NCBI RefSeq assembly: GCF_049800835.1
Contig: NZ_JBNAFU010000002.1
Span: 1-64,000 of the forward strand
Reading direction: 5' to 3'
Length of the DNA: 64,000 bases
Source: Dinoroseobacter sp049800835
GTDB lineage: Bacteria > Pseudomonadota > Alphaproteobacteria > Rhodobacterales > Rhodobacteraceae
The position numbers and the translations under genes are program-made. The notes beneath the pieces were generated by a model. It was not told where the DNA came from. It worked only from the letters and a program-made list of their open reading frames with translations, and did no database searches. This document shows positions 42,301 through 50,549 of the stretch, piece by piece. The first letter of the stretch is position 1; each line of letters begins with the position of its first letter.

Positions 42301-42732
42301 TCATTTCCTGTAGGTTTCGTGGCAGGACTTGCAGGTCTCTCCGACCGCCGAGAGCGCCGACCGCAGGTCTTCGGGGGTCTCGATCGTTTCGGAGAAGCGC
42401 GTTGCCACCGCTTCGAGACGGCCGGCTTCCTTCGTGAAGTCGTCGAACGTGTCCCAGATCGCAGGCAGCGCCTCGGATTTCGGGTCGTCTTGCCGGGGCG
42501 TGAACAGGGCAGGGGTGCGCCCGGCACCCTCGGCCACCTTGCCCATCGCCGTGCGGGCCGCGGTGGCATCGAAGCGCGCCGTGCCCTTCGCCATGTCACC
42601 GACGATTTTCATGTTTCCGGCGATCGCCTTCATGTCATTCATGCGTGCCATCACGGCCGGATTCTTGACGCCTTCATGTGCGCCAACCTGAGTTCCCAGC
42701 AGGATCGCTACTGCGGCGGTGAGACATCTCAT
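42301..42732 (-). CDS. Cytochrome c'/c-556-type (class II) cytochrome
   Basis: A 143-residue periplasmic class II cytochrome. A signal peptide (MRCLTAAVAILLGTQVGA) precedes a four-helix bundle with RMNDMKAIAGNMKIVGDMAKG as the first helix, and the heme motif CKSCH sits near the C-terminus at residues 134-138, as expected for this class. The cytochrome c' type binds NO or CO in some bacteria, while c-556 types transfer electrons; the two are not separable here. It is first in the operon with the class I cytochrome and the Spy-like gene. Confidence 0.9.
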   Translation of the reverse strand: MRCLTAAVAILLGTQVGAHEGVKNPAVMARMNDMKAIAGNMKIVGDMAKGTARFDATAARTAMGKVAEGAGRTPALFTPRQDDPKSEALPAIWDTFDDFTKEAGRLEAVATRFSETIETPEDLRSALSAVGETCKSCHETYRK

Positions 42733-42955
42733 GTGTGTTTCTTTCGGTTCGCGCGTCTGTACCTGCCACAGATAAGGTTTCCAGCCGGGGGAAGGTCAAG
42801 CGTCTTTGGTCTGTGGGTCTTGTGCAAGCTGAAGAGCCATGCCGTATGCCCATGCGCGTACCACGCATCGCTGCTTCAATTGTCGGATTGCACCAAATCA
42901 AGGTGGGGTCGGTCTGCGTCTGGCACTGTGATCACATTGGAGGGGAGGACCAATC

Positions 42956-43372
42956 ATGTATTCACGAATTCTGGTTCCGATTGATCTGGCCAACACGCCA
43001 AAGCTGACCCGAGCGCTGGAGGCTGCGGCGCGCCTTGCGCGGGATCATGATGCAAAGGTCATCTATCTGAACGTGGTCGATACCGCGCCGAGTATGCCGG
43101 GCGAAAGCGAAGGGCAGCGGACAAGGGATGCGATGGATGTCTTTGCCGCGGAGCAAGCCAATCTGCACGGGATCGAGACGGCGGATCACGTCGCCCTGCG
43201 CGGCGACCTGCATCTGCATGTCGGCAAGGAGATCATCGCGGCGGCGACCCAAAGCAAATGCGACCTGATCGTGATGGCTAGCCACATGCCTGGATTGATG
43301 GATCATGTCTTTTCATCGAACGCGGGTTACGTGGCCACGCACGCGCCGGTTTCGGTGTTCGTGGTGCGGTGA
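42956..43372 (+). CDS. Universal stress protein (UspA family)
   Basis: A 138-residue UspA-fold protein (MYSRILVPIDLANTPKLTRALEAAARLA, then KCDLIVMASHMPGLMDHVF). The ATP-binding GxxGxxxxxxxxxG(S/T) pattern is altered: the segment reads SHMPGLMDHVFSSNAGYVATHA, a variant seen in one UspA subfamily. Stress or redox control is the general role; the specific one is unknown. The gene stands alone, divergent from the cytochrome operon, with GGAGGGGAGG before its ATG. Confidence 0.88.
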   Translation: MYSRILVPIDLANTPKLTRALEAAARLARDHDAKVIYLNVVDTAPSMPGESEGQRTRDAMDVFAAEQANLHGIETADHVALRGDLHLHVGKEIIAAATQSKCDLIVMASHMPGLMDHVFSSNAGYVATHAPVSVFVVR

Positions 43373-43607
43373 GGGTTCGCTCGGGCGCTATGGTTTTCTG
43401 GGCTGCGGCAAAGACCCTGAAACACTTCGGCCGTACGGTTGCCGAGACGGATTAGAGCTTGAAGAAGTCGGTCACTTGGAACGCAGCGAATGACCAGTTT
43501 GAGCCCATAACTACTGATTGCTGCAACCGGTAGTAACAGTAACAAAGCACCAAAAGCAGACATTGCTTTGGTGGACACGGTCAAACTGTATCGGCGCAAC
43601 GCGACAA

Positions 43608-44186
43608 CTATAGATCGAGTGTGACCACCCACTTGTGTTTGCCGATCTTGCGAGTGCGCTCGAATCCCTGTCGGTCAAACATATGCAGGGCACCGTTGAA
43701 GAGAAATGCAGGTGTTGCCTTACGGTCTTCGATGTCTTCCGGGTAACCTTCGACGCGCCCTCCGCCAAGTTCCTTTATCTGCGATACCGCTCCGCCAAGT
43801 GCCGCAGAAGCGACACCACCGCCTCTGTGGCCCTTTCCGGAAAAGAAACAGGTGATGCGCCAGTCTGGTAGCGCGACGAGGTCCTTCTGATAAGCGCGTG
43901 CGTTGTGGAGACGGGGAAGTTCTTTGGGTGGTCCAAACTGACACCAACCCACGCACTTGCCATTGTGGTAGACCAAGGCAGCATGCGCCTCGCCAGACCT
44001 TACGCGGGCTTCTTTCATCGCGCGTTTTTGCTCAAGCGGTGCCTTCTCTTCCGCCTTGCCATGATACCAGAGGCACCAGCAACCACCCCAGACGCCGTTA
44101 TTCTCTTCGACAAGATCGGCGAAGTCATCCCAGGTATCTGCGCTGAGTGCTTTGGTTTCGTATTCGATCAAGAGAACGCTCTTCAA
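43608..44186 (-). CDS. GNAT-family N-acetyltransferase
   Basis: A protein of up to 192 residues with the GNAT fold. It has the conserved DTWDDFADLVEENNGVWGGCWCLWYH start, a KCVGWCQFGPP strand and an acetyl-CoA-site-like GKGHRGGGVASAALGGAVSQIKELGGG segment. The acceptor is unknown. The start is unclear: TTG 44186 is the first codon open in frame (a stop lies seven codons upstream), and another TTG follows five codons later; neither has a strong ribosome binding site. It is downstream of yidD on the same strand. Confidence 0.75.
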   Translation of the reverse strand: MKSVLLIEYETKALSADTWDDFADLVEENNGVWGGCWCLWYHGKAEEKAPLEQKRAMKEARVRSGEAHAALVYHNGKCVGWCQFGPPKELPRLHNARAYQKDLVALPDWRITCFFSGKGHRGGGVASAALGGAVSQIKELGGGRVEGYPEDIEDRKATPAFLFNGALHMFDRQGFERTRKIGKHKWVVTLDL

Positions 44187-44304
44187 CTGTTGCGACGCGC
44201 AAGTTTAACCTGCACCTTTGATTACAGAAAGCTGGTAAAGCGGTCGTTGAATGCAAACCCGGATATGGCAGCTCCGTCCGCAAAGCGGACACGTCTTCCC
44301 CGCT

Positions 44305-44526
44305 TCAATCCGGGACGTTGTCGATCCCCGAGCCGCCCCACGGGTGGCAGCGGAGGATGCGGCGGAGGGTGAGGTAGCCGCCTTTGAGGCCACCGTGCTT
44401 GCGGAGCGCCTCCAGCGCGTAGGCGGAGCATGTCGGGTGGTAGCGGCAGTTATGGCCGACCCAAGGCGAGAACACCGCCCGGTAGGCGCGCACGGGCAGC
44501 GACAGGGTCCAGGCGAGCGGGGTCAT
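44305..44526 (-). CDS. yidD: Membrane protein insertion efficiency factor YidD
   Basis: YidD assists YidC-dependent membrane insertion. The 73-residue product has the amphipathic start (PLAWTLSLPVRAYRAVFSPW), the invariant CRYHPTCSAYALEALRKHG block and the HPWGGSGIDNVP end. Its ATG overlaps the rnpA stop as ATGA. In many bacteria yidC follows; here it is about 8.7 kb away. A truncated second copy of the C-terminus exists at 41073-41185. Confidence 0.95.
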   Translation of the reverse strand: MTPLAWTLSLPVRAYRAVFSPWVGHNCRYHPTCSAYALEALRKHGGLKGGYLTLRRILRCHPWGGSGIDNVPD

Positions 44527-44948
44527 TTGCGGCTCTTGTGGATCTGGCGCAGGGCGGTGGCCAGATCGGCGCGCAGGGCCTCGAACGGCCGCGTCGCGGT
44601 GGCGTCCTTGCGCCCGATCAGCACGTAGTCCCACCCGGGCTGGCCGTGGGTTGCGAGGTCCATCCGGGCGATCTCGCGCAGGCGGCGTTTGGCGCGGTTG
44701 CGGGCCACGGCGTTGCCGACCTTTTTCGAGCAGGTGAAGCCGACGCGGATCAGGTCGGCAGGCGCCTCGTCTGGTTTGCGGCGGCGGGCCTGTAGCAGGA
44801 AGGCGGGCGCCGATTGGCGGCGGGCGCGGGCGGCGGCCAGGAAATCGGCGCGTTTCGATAAAACGACAAGCGCCGCCTGCGCAGGGGCGGGCGGCGTGAC
44901 GGACAGGTCGGTGTCCGGTGTGTCAGGTGCTGTCACGGCCCGGACCAT
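44523..44948 (-). CDS. rnpA: Ribonuclease P protein component
   Basis: RnpA binds RNase P RNA and helps cleave the 5' leader of tRNA precursors. The 141-residue product has the RNR motif in KVGNAVARNRAKRRLREIAR and the YVLIGRKDATATRPFEAL helix. It carries an N-terminal extension of about 25 residues rich in Thr, Pro and Ala before LSKRADFLAAARARR, common in this family. The gene lies 19 bases after rpmH and overlaps yidD, the conserved rpmH-rnpA-yidD order. Confidence 0.95.
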   Translation of the reverse strand: MVRAVTAPDTPDTDLSVTPPAPAQAALVVLSKRADFLAAARARRQSAPAFLLQARRRKPDEAPADLIRVGFTCSKKVGNAVARNRAKRRLREIARMDLATHGQPGWDYVLIGRKDATATRPFEALRADLATALRQIHKSRK

Positions 44949-44967
44949 GCGGTCAGGGGCAGACGGC

Positions 44968-45102
44968 TTATGCGCTCAGCGACTTGCGGCCGCGGGCACG
45001 ACGGGCGTTCAGGATCTTGCGGCCGGCCTTGGTGGCCATGCGCGCGCGAAATCCGTGACGGCGCTTGCGAACAAGGTTCGACGGCTGAAAGGTGCGCTTC
45101 AT
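44968..45102 (-). CDS. rpmH: 50S ribosomal protein L34
   Basis: L34 is the smallest common 50S protein. Translating the minus strand gives 44 residues: [20 protein letters not shown] and onward to ARGRKSLSA, an exact family pattern. The frame is short and can be missed. It starts the rpmH-rnpA-yidD operon, which is often near the replication origin in bacteria; dnaA is not in this window. Confidence 0.98.
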
Positions 45103-45167
45103 CGCTTCTCTCCTTCGGTTGGTGCGGCACCCGGATGGCGGTCGCACCAGTGCATCTCAGAGCCCGT

Positions 45168-45196
45168 CCAATAGGCGCACGGGCCGGTCAAGTCAA
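45168..45196 (-). promoter_or_regulatory. Candidate rpmH promoter
   Basis: On the minus strand TTGACT (45196-45191) and TATTGG (45173-45168) are separated by 17 bases, ending about 65 bases before the rpmH ATG. It would drive rpmH-rnpA-yidD. Confidence 0.5.
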
Positions 45197-45259
45197 CGCA
45201 GTTTGGTGCGTTTTCCCCCTGACCGCGGGCCTTTGCAGGTCACCGGACCGGTGGGAGAG

Positions 45260-45336
45260 TGGCGCGCTGGGGAGGATTCGAACCCCCGACCCCTTGATTC
45301 GTAGTCAAGTACTCTATCCAACTGAGCTACCAGCGC
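45260..45336 (-). tRNA. tRNA-Arg (anticodon ACG)
   Basis: The minus strand folds as a full tRNA: acceptor arms GCGCTGG and CCAGCGC, D-arm AGCTCAGTTGGATAGAGT, anticodon stem CTTGA/TCAAG around a CTACGAA loop with anticodon ACG, and a T-arm with GGTTCGAATCC. The discriminator G and an encoded CCA end lie at 45263-45260. The ACG anticodon is normally edited to ICG and reads CGU, CGC and CGA. It lies between the rpmH promoter and the histidine kinase gene. Confidence 0.97.
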
Positions 45337-45397
45337 GTGGAGGTGGTGACTAACGCCCCGCCTGACCCAATGCAAGTGGGTTTTTTGCCGTTTCGGC

Positions 45398-46801
45398 CTA
45401 TTCGGCGACCGCGTCGAGGAGGGCAGTGTTGCGGGGCAGGCGGATGCGGAACTCCGTGCCGGTCTCATCGGAGCGTTTCAGCTCCAGATGGCCGCCGTGG
45501 CCGCGCACCAGTTCGGAGGCGATCACGAGGCCGAGGCCTGTGCCGCCCTTGCGCGCGCCGCCCTGAAACGCGGTGAAGAGGTTCTCTTTCGCCTTTGGGG
45601 GCAGGCCGGGGCCTGTGTCGGCGACGCAGATGACCCAGTGGTCGTCTTCCTCGCGGGCGGTGATGCAGATCTGCGCGGGCGTGCCCGAGGTTTCAATCGC
45701 CTGCCTGGCATTTCGGACGAGGTTCGTGAGCACGCGGTAGAGCTGTTCGTTGTCCGCGCGCAGGCTGAGGCCCGGGGGGATGTCGCTGACGAAGGTGACC
45801 ATGTCGGGCTGGCAGGACAGTTCCTCGCTGCCCAGCACGTCATCGACGAGGGGGCCCAACTGGAAGACCGTGAGGGCGGGCGCGCGTTCCTCGGCCTTGC
45901 CGAATGCGAGTGTGCTTTCGCACAGGGTCACGGCGCGGCTGATGGCGTTCACGAGCTTGGGGGCGGCGCGTTTGACGGTCGGATCCTCGGAGGTCTCCAT
46001 CCGGTCGGCGAGAAGTTGCGCCACGGTCAGCACGTTGCGCAGGTCATGGCTGATCTTCGCCACGGCGCTGCCAAGCTGGGCGAGGCGGTCTTTCTGCTTG
46101 AGCGCCTGGGTCAGCTGGGTCTGCAGGGACATCAGCGCGTCTTCGGCGTCGCGCAGTTCGGCCACCCCGGCATCGGGCGAAATGATGCGACGCGCATCCT
46201 CGGGAGCCTCGGCATAAGAGGTCATGTGGTTCACGACGCGGCGCATTGGCTTCACCAGAAACCGGCGGACGGCAAGAAACAGCAGCGTGGCGGTGAAGAT
46301 CGAGATCGCCGCCGACAGGATCAGGATGGTGATGCCGTAATCGATAAGTGCCGCGCGCAGCGGGGCGGTGGGCATCGTGATCTCGATCACCTCGCCCGCG
46401 CCGCGCACCGGGGTGCCGATGACACGGATCACGTGATCCTCGGTGTCGACGATCCCGGCCAACGCATCGCGGATCAGTTCGAAGGCAGACGGGTCGCGCA
46501 GATCGTAGGTGGCATAGATCGACGCCGGCATCGGTTGCGACAACACCAGTTGGCGCACCTCGTCCCGGCGCAGGACCACGTTGAACACCTCGGCATTGGC
46601 GAGAAGCTCTGTCTCAAGCTCGGGGTCGATCATGTCATCGGGGGTGGTCAGGAGCGCGAGCGAGGCAATTTGCGCGCGCTCCAGACGGTTGAGCAGGTAA
46701 TCCTCGCGAAACCGCGCCACGGACGGCACGAAGATCAGAACCTCGGCCAACATGACGAAGACCACGGTCAGGATCAGGAAGCGTCCGGACAGCGAATTCA
46801 A
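45398..46801 (-). CDS. Sensor histidine kinase
   Basis: A membrane sensor kinase of 467 residues. Helices at about 7-25 and 155-178 flank a periplasmic domain of about 125 residues, followed by a HAMP-like linker (RRFLVKPMRRVVNHM), the H-box KISHDLRNVLT, the N-box NLVRNARQAI and the G-boxes DTGPGLPP and GGTGLGLVIA. The signal is unknown. The start is a TTG at 46801 with AGGAG about eight bases upstream. No response regulator is adjacent; it lies 39 bases after the flavoprotein gene, so it may be the last gene of that operon. Confidence 0.9.
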   Translation of the reverse strand: MNSLSGRFLILTVVFVMLAEVLIFVPSVARFREDYLLNRLERAQIASLALLTTPDDMIDPELETELLANAEVFNVVLRRDEVRQLVLSQPMPASIYATYDLRDPSAFELIRDALAGIVDTEDHVIRVIGTPVRGAGEVIEITMPTAPLRAALIDYGITILILSAAISIFTATLLFLAVRRFLVKPMRRVVNHMTSYAEAPEDARRIISPDAGVAELRDAEDALMSLQTQLTQALKQKDRLAQLGSAVAKISHDLRNVLTVAQLLADRMETSEDPTVKRAAPKLVNAISRAVTLCESTLAFGKAEERAPALTVFQLGPLVDDVLGSEELSCQPDMVTFVSDIPPGLSLRADNEQLYRVLTNLVRNARQAIETSGTPAQICITAREEDDHWVICVADTGPGLPPKAKENLFTAFQGGARKGGTGLGLVIASELVRGHGGHLELKRSDETGTEFRIRLPRNTALLDAVAE

Positions 46802-46840
46802 ATGGGCAGCTCCTTGGTGCGTGGGGCAGACATAACCCCC

Positions 46841-48253
46841 TCAGAACTTTTGAACAATGCGTACGATGCGTTTGACCAAATCGCTTTGGAACAGACGCGG
46901 GCTGAAATAGGCTCCGGCGGCCCGTTTGTTGACCTCGCCCAGTGTGGGATAGGGCGCGACCATGTTGGCCACGGCCGATATCTTGTGGCCGTTCGCAATG
47001 GCGTAGGCCCAGAGCCCGATCAATTCCCCGGCATCGGCCCCGACGATCGACGCGCCAATTGGCTTGCCCTTGACGATCATGACCTTGATCAAGCCCGTGG
47101 TGCGACCGCTGGCAATGGCGCGGTCGTTTTCGTCGAACGCGAACCGGGCAACTTCGAGCTTGGGGCCATGCGCCTTGCGGGCCTGGTCTTCGGTCAGCCC
47201 GACCTGCGCGATCTCCGGATCGGTATAGGTAGCCCACGGGATATGTTCAGTGCGGGCCTTGGCGGGCAGACCCAGCACAAGCTGCCGGATCAGAACGCCT
47301 GCGTGGTAGCCCGCGACATGGGTGAATTGCAGCCCGCCTGCGACGTCGCCGGCGGCATAGACCTTCTTGTTGGTCGTGCGCAGGGACGCGTCGACCTTCA
47401 CGCCGCGGCGGTCGTAATCTACCCCAGCAGCTTCGAGGTTCAGCTTGTCCACGTTCACCGCGCGGCCCACGGCCATCAGCAGGTGCGATCCGGCAAAGCT
47501 GCGCCCGTCTTCGGTCTTGACGGTGATATCGCCAGCAGTTCCCGAAACTTCGGAAACCTGCGCGCCTTCGACAATCTCGATCCCTTCGCCGCGCAGGCGT
47601 TCAAGCGCGATGGCGGCGAGTTCGGGGTCGTCCTTGCCAAGCGCTTGCGCGCCCTCCAGCACGGTCACTTTCGACCCCAGCCGCACATGGGCCTGTGCCA
47701 TTTCCATCCCGATCGGGCCCCCGCCGATGACGATCAGGTGGTCCGGGCGGTCGCGCAGGTCAAACAGGCTTTCGTTGGTCAGATAGGGCACGCTGTCGAT
47801 GCCCGGGATGGGTGGCACGAAGGGGCGTGAGCCGGTGGCGATGACGAAGCGGCGGGCGGTGATGGTGGTGTCGCCTGCCTTGACCTCTGTCGGGGAGACA
47901 AATTCGCCGAACTCGCGGATCACATGCACGCCCAGGCCTTCGAACCGTTCCTGGCTGTCGACGGGTTCGATGGTGGCGATCACGTCATGCACGTGGTCCT
48001 TGGCCGCCGCGTAGTCGATCACCGGTTCCGCCGGGGCGATGCCGAAGCCGCCCTTGCGCACGGTGTGGGCCTGCTTGGCCGCCGCGATCAGCGCCTTGGA
48101 GGGGACACAGCCGTAATTTAGGCAGTCGCCGCCCATCTTGTGGCCTTCGAGCAGCACGACGCGCGCGCCCATCTGGACCGCCCCGGCTGCAACGGACAGC
48201 CCTCCGGAGCCTGCGCCGATGACGCAGATGTCAGTCTCAATTCGGTTTGTCAT
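46841..48253 (-). CDS. FAD-dependent disulphide oxidoreductase (Lpd/MerA-like)
   Basis: A 470-residue member of the pyridine-nucleotide-disulphide oxidoreductase family. It shows the FAD site DICVIGAGSGGLSVA, the redox pair C44-LNYG-C49 in GGDCLNYGCVPSK, the NAD(P) site IVIGGGPIGMEMAQ and the dimerisation domain. The active-site HPT-E motif of lipoamide dehydrogenase reads APYPTLGE, so the catalytic histidine is replaced, and no C-terminal cysteine pair of mercuric reductase exists. The substrate is thus unclear. It starts four bases after the VTT membrane gene and lies in one operon with it. Confidence 0.88.
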   Translation of the reverse strand: MTNRIETDICVIGAGSGGLSVAAGAVQMGARVVLLEGHKMGGDCLNYGCVPSKALIAAAKQAHTVRKGGFGIAPAEPVIDYAAAKDHVHDVIATIEPVDSQERFEGLGVHVIREFGEFVSPTEVKAGDTTITARRFVIATGSRPFVPPIPGIDSVPYLTNESLFDLRDRPDHLIVIGGGPIGMEMAQAHVRLGSKVTVLEGAQALGKDDPELAAIALERLRGEGIEIVEGAQVSEVSGTAGDITVKTEDGRSFAGSHLLMAVGRAVNVDKLNLEAAGVDYDRRGVKVDASLRTTNKKVYAAGDVAGGLQFTHVAGYHAGVLIRQLVLGLPAKARTEHIPWATYTDPEIAQVGLTEDQARKAHGPKLEVARFAFDENDRAIASGRTTGLIKVMIVKGKPIGASIVGADAGELIGLWAYAIANGHKISAVANMVAPYPTLGEVNKRAAGAYFSPRLFQSDLVKRIVRIVQKF

Positions 48254-48257
48254 GGGA

Positions 48258-49001
48258 TCAGGCGCTTTCGGTCTTGCGGAATTTCTTCAGGAGGATGGGC
48301 AGAAGCGCCAGCGCGCTGAGGCCCAGGATCGGGCCGAGGATGTGCGGCTCGAAGATGATGCCGAGGTTGGGCGTCTCGCCCCGGGCGAACACCTCGCCCA
48401 GACCTGCGCCGACCCAGGTGTAGACGGCGGTGCCGGGGATGATGCCGAAAAAGGTCGTGATGATGAAGTTGCGGAGTTTCACCCCGACAAGCGCGGGCAA
48501 CAGGTTGGCCACAAAGAACGGGATCGCCGGAACAAGGCGCATCAGGAACAGCACCGAGATCTCGTTTTCCGCCAACCCTTGCTTGAGCTGTTTGATCTTG
48601 CCTTCGGAGGCGTCCATTTTCGCAGCAAGTTTTTCACCCAGCCCCCAGCGGGCGGCGAGGAAGATCACCGTGGCCCCGATGGTGGCGGCAAACACGGTCA
48701 CGACCGTGCCGGTGGCGAGGCCGAACAGGAACCCGCCCGTCAGCGTCGCAATCGTCGCACCGGGAAGGGAGAAGGACACGATGGCGATATACAGCGCGAG
48801 ATAGACGGCGATAGTGGCGATGAAATTCGCGTCGCGGAAGGCCAGGAGCGCCTCGCGGTTCGCGGCCAGCGCCTCGAAACTGAGGGTGTCTTTCAGGGTG
48901 AATGCCCCGATTGCGGCGACAAGGCCGATGGCGGCCAGTGGCACCCATTTGGGCAGGCGCGTCTTGGGGTGTGCGCGCGGTTTCTCTTCCATGATCGACA
49001 T
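48258..49001 (-). CDS. VTT (TVP38/TMEM64, DedA-like) membrane protein
   Basis: A 247-residue inner-membrane protein of the TVP38/TMEM64 (SNARE-associated/VTT) family. Several hydrophobic segments are visible, with the family motifs FSLPGATIATLTGGFLFG and LMRLVPAIPFFVANLLPALVGV, and a GIIPGTAVYTWVGAGLGE re-entrant region. DedA-type relatives flip lipids. It leads an operon with the flavoprotein gene and possibly the histidine kinase; the VTT-flavoprotein pairing occurs in other proteobacteria, and some proteins fuse the two. AAGGA lies about eight bases before the ATG at 49001. Confidence 0.9.
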   Translation of the reverse strand: MSIMEEKPRAHPKTRLPKWVPLAAIGLVAAIGAFTLKDTLSFEALAANREALLAFRDANFIATIAVYLALYIAIVSFSLPGATIATLTGGFLFGLATGTVVTVFAATIGATVIFLAARWGLGEKLAAKMDASEGKIKQLKQGLAENEISVLFLMRLVPAIPFFVANLLPALVGVKLRNFIITTFFGIIPGTAVYTWVGAGLGEVFARGETPNLGIIFEPHILGPILGLSALALLPILLKKFRKTESA

Positions 49002-49231
49002 TCCGGGGTTCCTTTTGGGTGTCTCTGTTGTCCCATGAAATCGTGCGGAATGCGCGGGTGTGTTAGCCTGATCACGCCCGGTTGATGGCAGGTGATGTCC
49101 AGCGGGGCTTTTGCAACATCGCCACGGTGTTTCTGTAACCTTGCACGGGGACGCGCAGGCGATTGTTACAGGCTGGACCCGGGCCAGTGCTTGCGCATAG
49201 GGTTCTGCAACCGGAAAGAGAAGGAGCCGTC

Positions 49232-49840
49232 ATGCTGCGAGCGGGATTAGTCGGGATGGTCATGCTGGGCGTTGCGGGTGTGCAGGCGGCCCAGGCGCAG
49301 ACCGCCATGCGCGAGGATACGTTCGATATCCAGACCGCGCTGCATTTCTATGGGTTCATGGATGGCCCGGTCGATGGCGAGGTGGGCCCGGATACCGTGC
49401 GGGGCCTGTCGCGTCTGGGGACGTATCTGCGTCTGGGCGGGTTGTCTGTCGATGTGCTGGACGCCGACCCGCGCCCGTTGCCGCTGCGTGCCTTGATGGA
49501 TGCCTATGCGGCCAAGGATGATGTCGAGGCGTTTGACCTGGACGAACGGGATCTGGCGCGCCTGCGCCGCGAGGGGGAGCGGTTCTGGGTGCGCAAGCAG
49601 TTGCAGGCCGACCCGGCGACTTGGGGCGTCGACATTTCGGTCGAGAGCGACACATGCGGGGCCTGGGCGAACGAGGCGCTGATCGGCGAGGTGATCAACC
49701 CGGACGAATTGCCCGAGCTGGAAGGCGCGGGATCGGTGCGGGTGCTGTATTTCGGGCCGATGACCACGGATTTTCGACCCGACCGCCTGAACGCGCTGGT
49801 CGATCCGTGGAACATGGTGACAAACCTGAACTGTGGCTAG
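49232..49840 (+). CDS. Secreted protein, peptidoglycan-binding-like plus I78-like inhibitor domain
   Basis: A 202-residue secreted protein. A signal peptide (MLRAGLVGMVMLGVAGVQAAQAQ) is followed by a peptidoglycan-binding-like segment (FDIQTALHFYGFMDGPVDGE, then VGPDTVRGLSRLG) and a C-terminal region with SDTCGAWANEALIGEVI and MTTDFRPDRLNALVD, the pattern of peptidase inhibitor family I78. ATG 49232 follows AAGGAG. The gene overlaps its paralogue downstream by eight bases. A role in restraining proteases or wall enzymes in the periplasm is inferred. Confidence 0.75.
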   Translation: MLRAGLVGMVMLGVAGVQAAQAQTAMREDTFDIQTALHFYGFMDGPVDGEVGPDTVRGLSRLGTYLRLGGLSVDVLDADPRPLPLRALMDAYAAKDDVEAFDLDERDLARLRREGERFWVRKQLQADPATWGVDISVESDTCGAWANEALIGEVINPDELPELEGAGSVRVLYFGPMTTDFRPDRLNALVDPWNMVTNLNCG

Positions 49841-50543
49841 GCCGGTGCGCAGTGGTCTGGCCATGCTCGGCCTAACCATCGCACTTGCGCTCGGGGCCCC
49901 GCAGGTCATCGCGTCCGAGACTGACAGCGGTGCGCTGACGATCGGCAAACTGCTTGCCGGACGCAAACCGCTGACGGACGAAGAGCGGGCCGCACGGGCC
50001 GAGACGGTGCGCGCGAACACGGCGGCGTTGCAAGAAGCCCTTGGATTTTTCGGCTTTGACGCCGGGCCTGCGGACGGGGTGTGGGGTGCGCGCACGGAAG
50101 CGGCGGTCGCGGCTTATTCGGATTATGCGTTCACCTCTGTGGCGCGCTTCGAGCTGACGAAACCGGATTTGCAATCAAGGACGGCGGGGGGCATCGGGCT
50201 GCTGTTCCGTGTGCGCGCAGATTTCGACACCTACGACGCGGAGGCGCTATCGCCGAAGTTTCGCGCACGGCTGGAGGCGGAGGGGCGCAGGTTCTGGCTG
50301 CGCTATGCCAGCCGCGCCACCCCGCGCGGGGTGGTTCCGACCCCGGAGCAGGACACCTGCGGTGCGCAGTCGAATGCCGCAATGCTCGGCACGCAGATCG
50401 ATCCGAGCGCGCCGTTGCAGGTTGCGATGGGTGGACGGGCACGCATAGTCGGACGCGGGCCGGTCACGATGGACTTTCGCCGTGATCGGCTGAACGTTGA
50501 AGTGGACCCCTGGGGCGAAGTGATCACGCTGAGTTGCGGCTAG
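49833..50543 (+). CDS. Paralogue: secreted peptidoglycan-binding-like plus I78-like protein
   Basis: A 236-residue secreted protein paralogous to its upstream neighbour. It has a signal peptide (GLAMLGLTIALALGAPQVIA), a LQEALGFFGFDAGPADGVWG peptidoglycan-binding-like segment and an I78-like C-terminus (EQDTCGAQSNAAMLGTQI, then VTMDFRRDRLNVEVDPWG). The DTCGA and DFR.DRLN motifs match the family more closely than the upstream copy. The start is GTG 49833, inside the end of the upstream gene, so the two are translationally coupled. It is convergent with mipZ, whose stop lies six bases beyond its own. Confidence 0.75.
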   Translation: MARPVRSGLAMLGLTIALALGAPQVIASETDSGALTIGKLLAGRKPLTDEERAARAETVRANTAALQEALGFFGFDAGPADGVWGARTEAAVAAYSDYAFTSVARFELTKPDLQSRTAGGIGLLFRVRADFDTYDAEALSPKFRARLEAEGRRFWLRYASRATPRGVVPTPEQDTCGAQSNAAMLGTQIDPSAPLQVAMGGRARIVGRGPVTMDFRRDRLNVEVDPWGEVITLSCG

Positions 50544-50549
50544 GGCTGC

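Noticed and set aside
41850..42599. Longer N-terminus of the class I cytochrome
   Set aside because: The first 105 residues are an Arg/Pro-rich translation of the neighbouring cytochrome c' gene in another frame; the signal peptide begins at 42284.
43327..43632. 101-residue minus-strand frame with a hydrophobic segment (LLLLLPVAAISSYGL)
   Set aside because: Overlaps the end of the universal stress protein gene and has no supported start; the hydrophobic stretch alone is not enough.
45488..47830. 780-residue open frame on the + strand
   Set aside because: It is antisense to the histidine kinase and flavoprotein genes and has the histidine/glycine-rich, low-structure look of a shadow frame.
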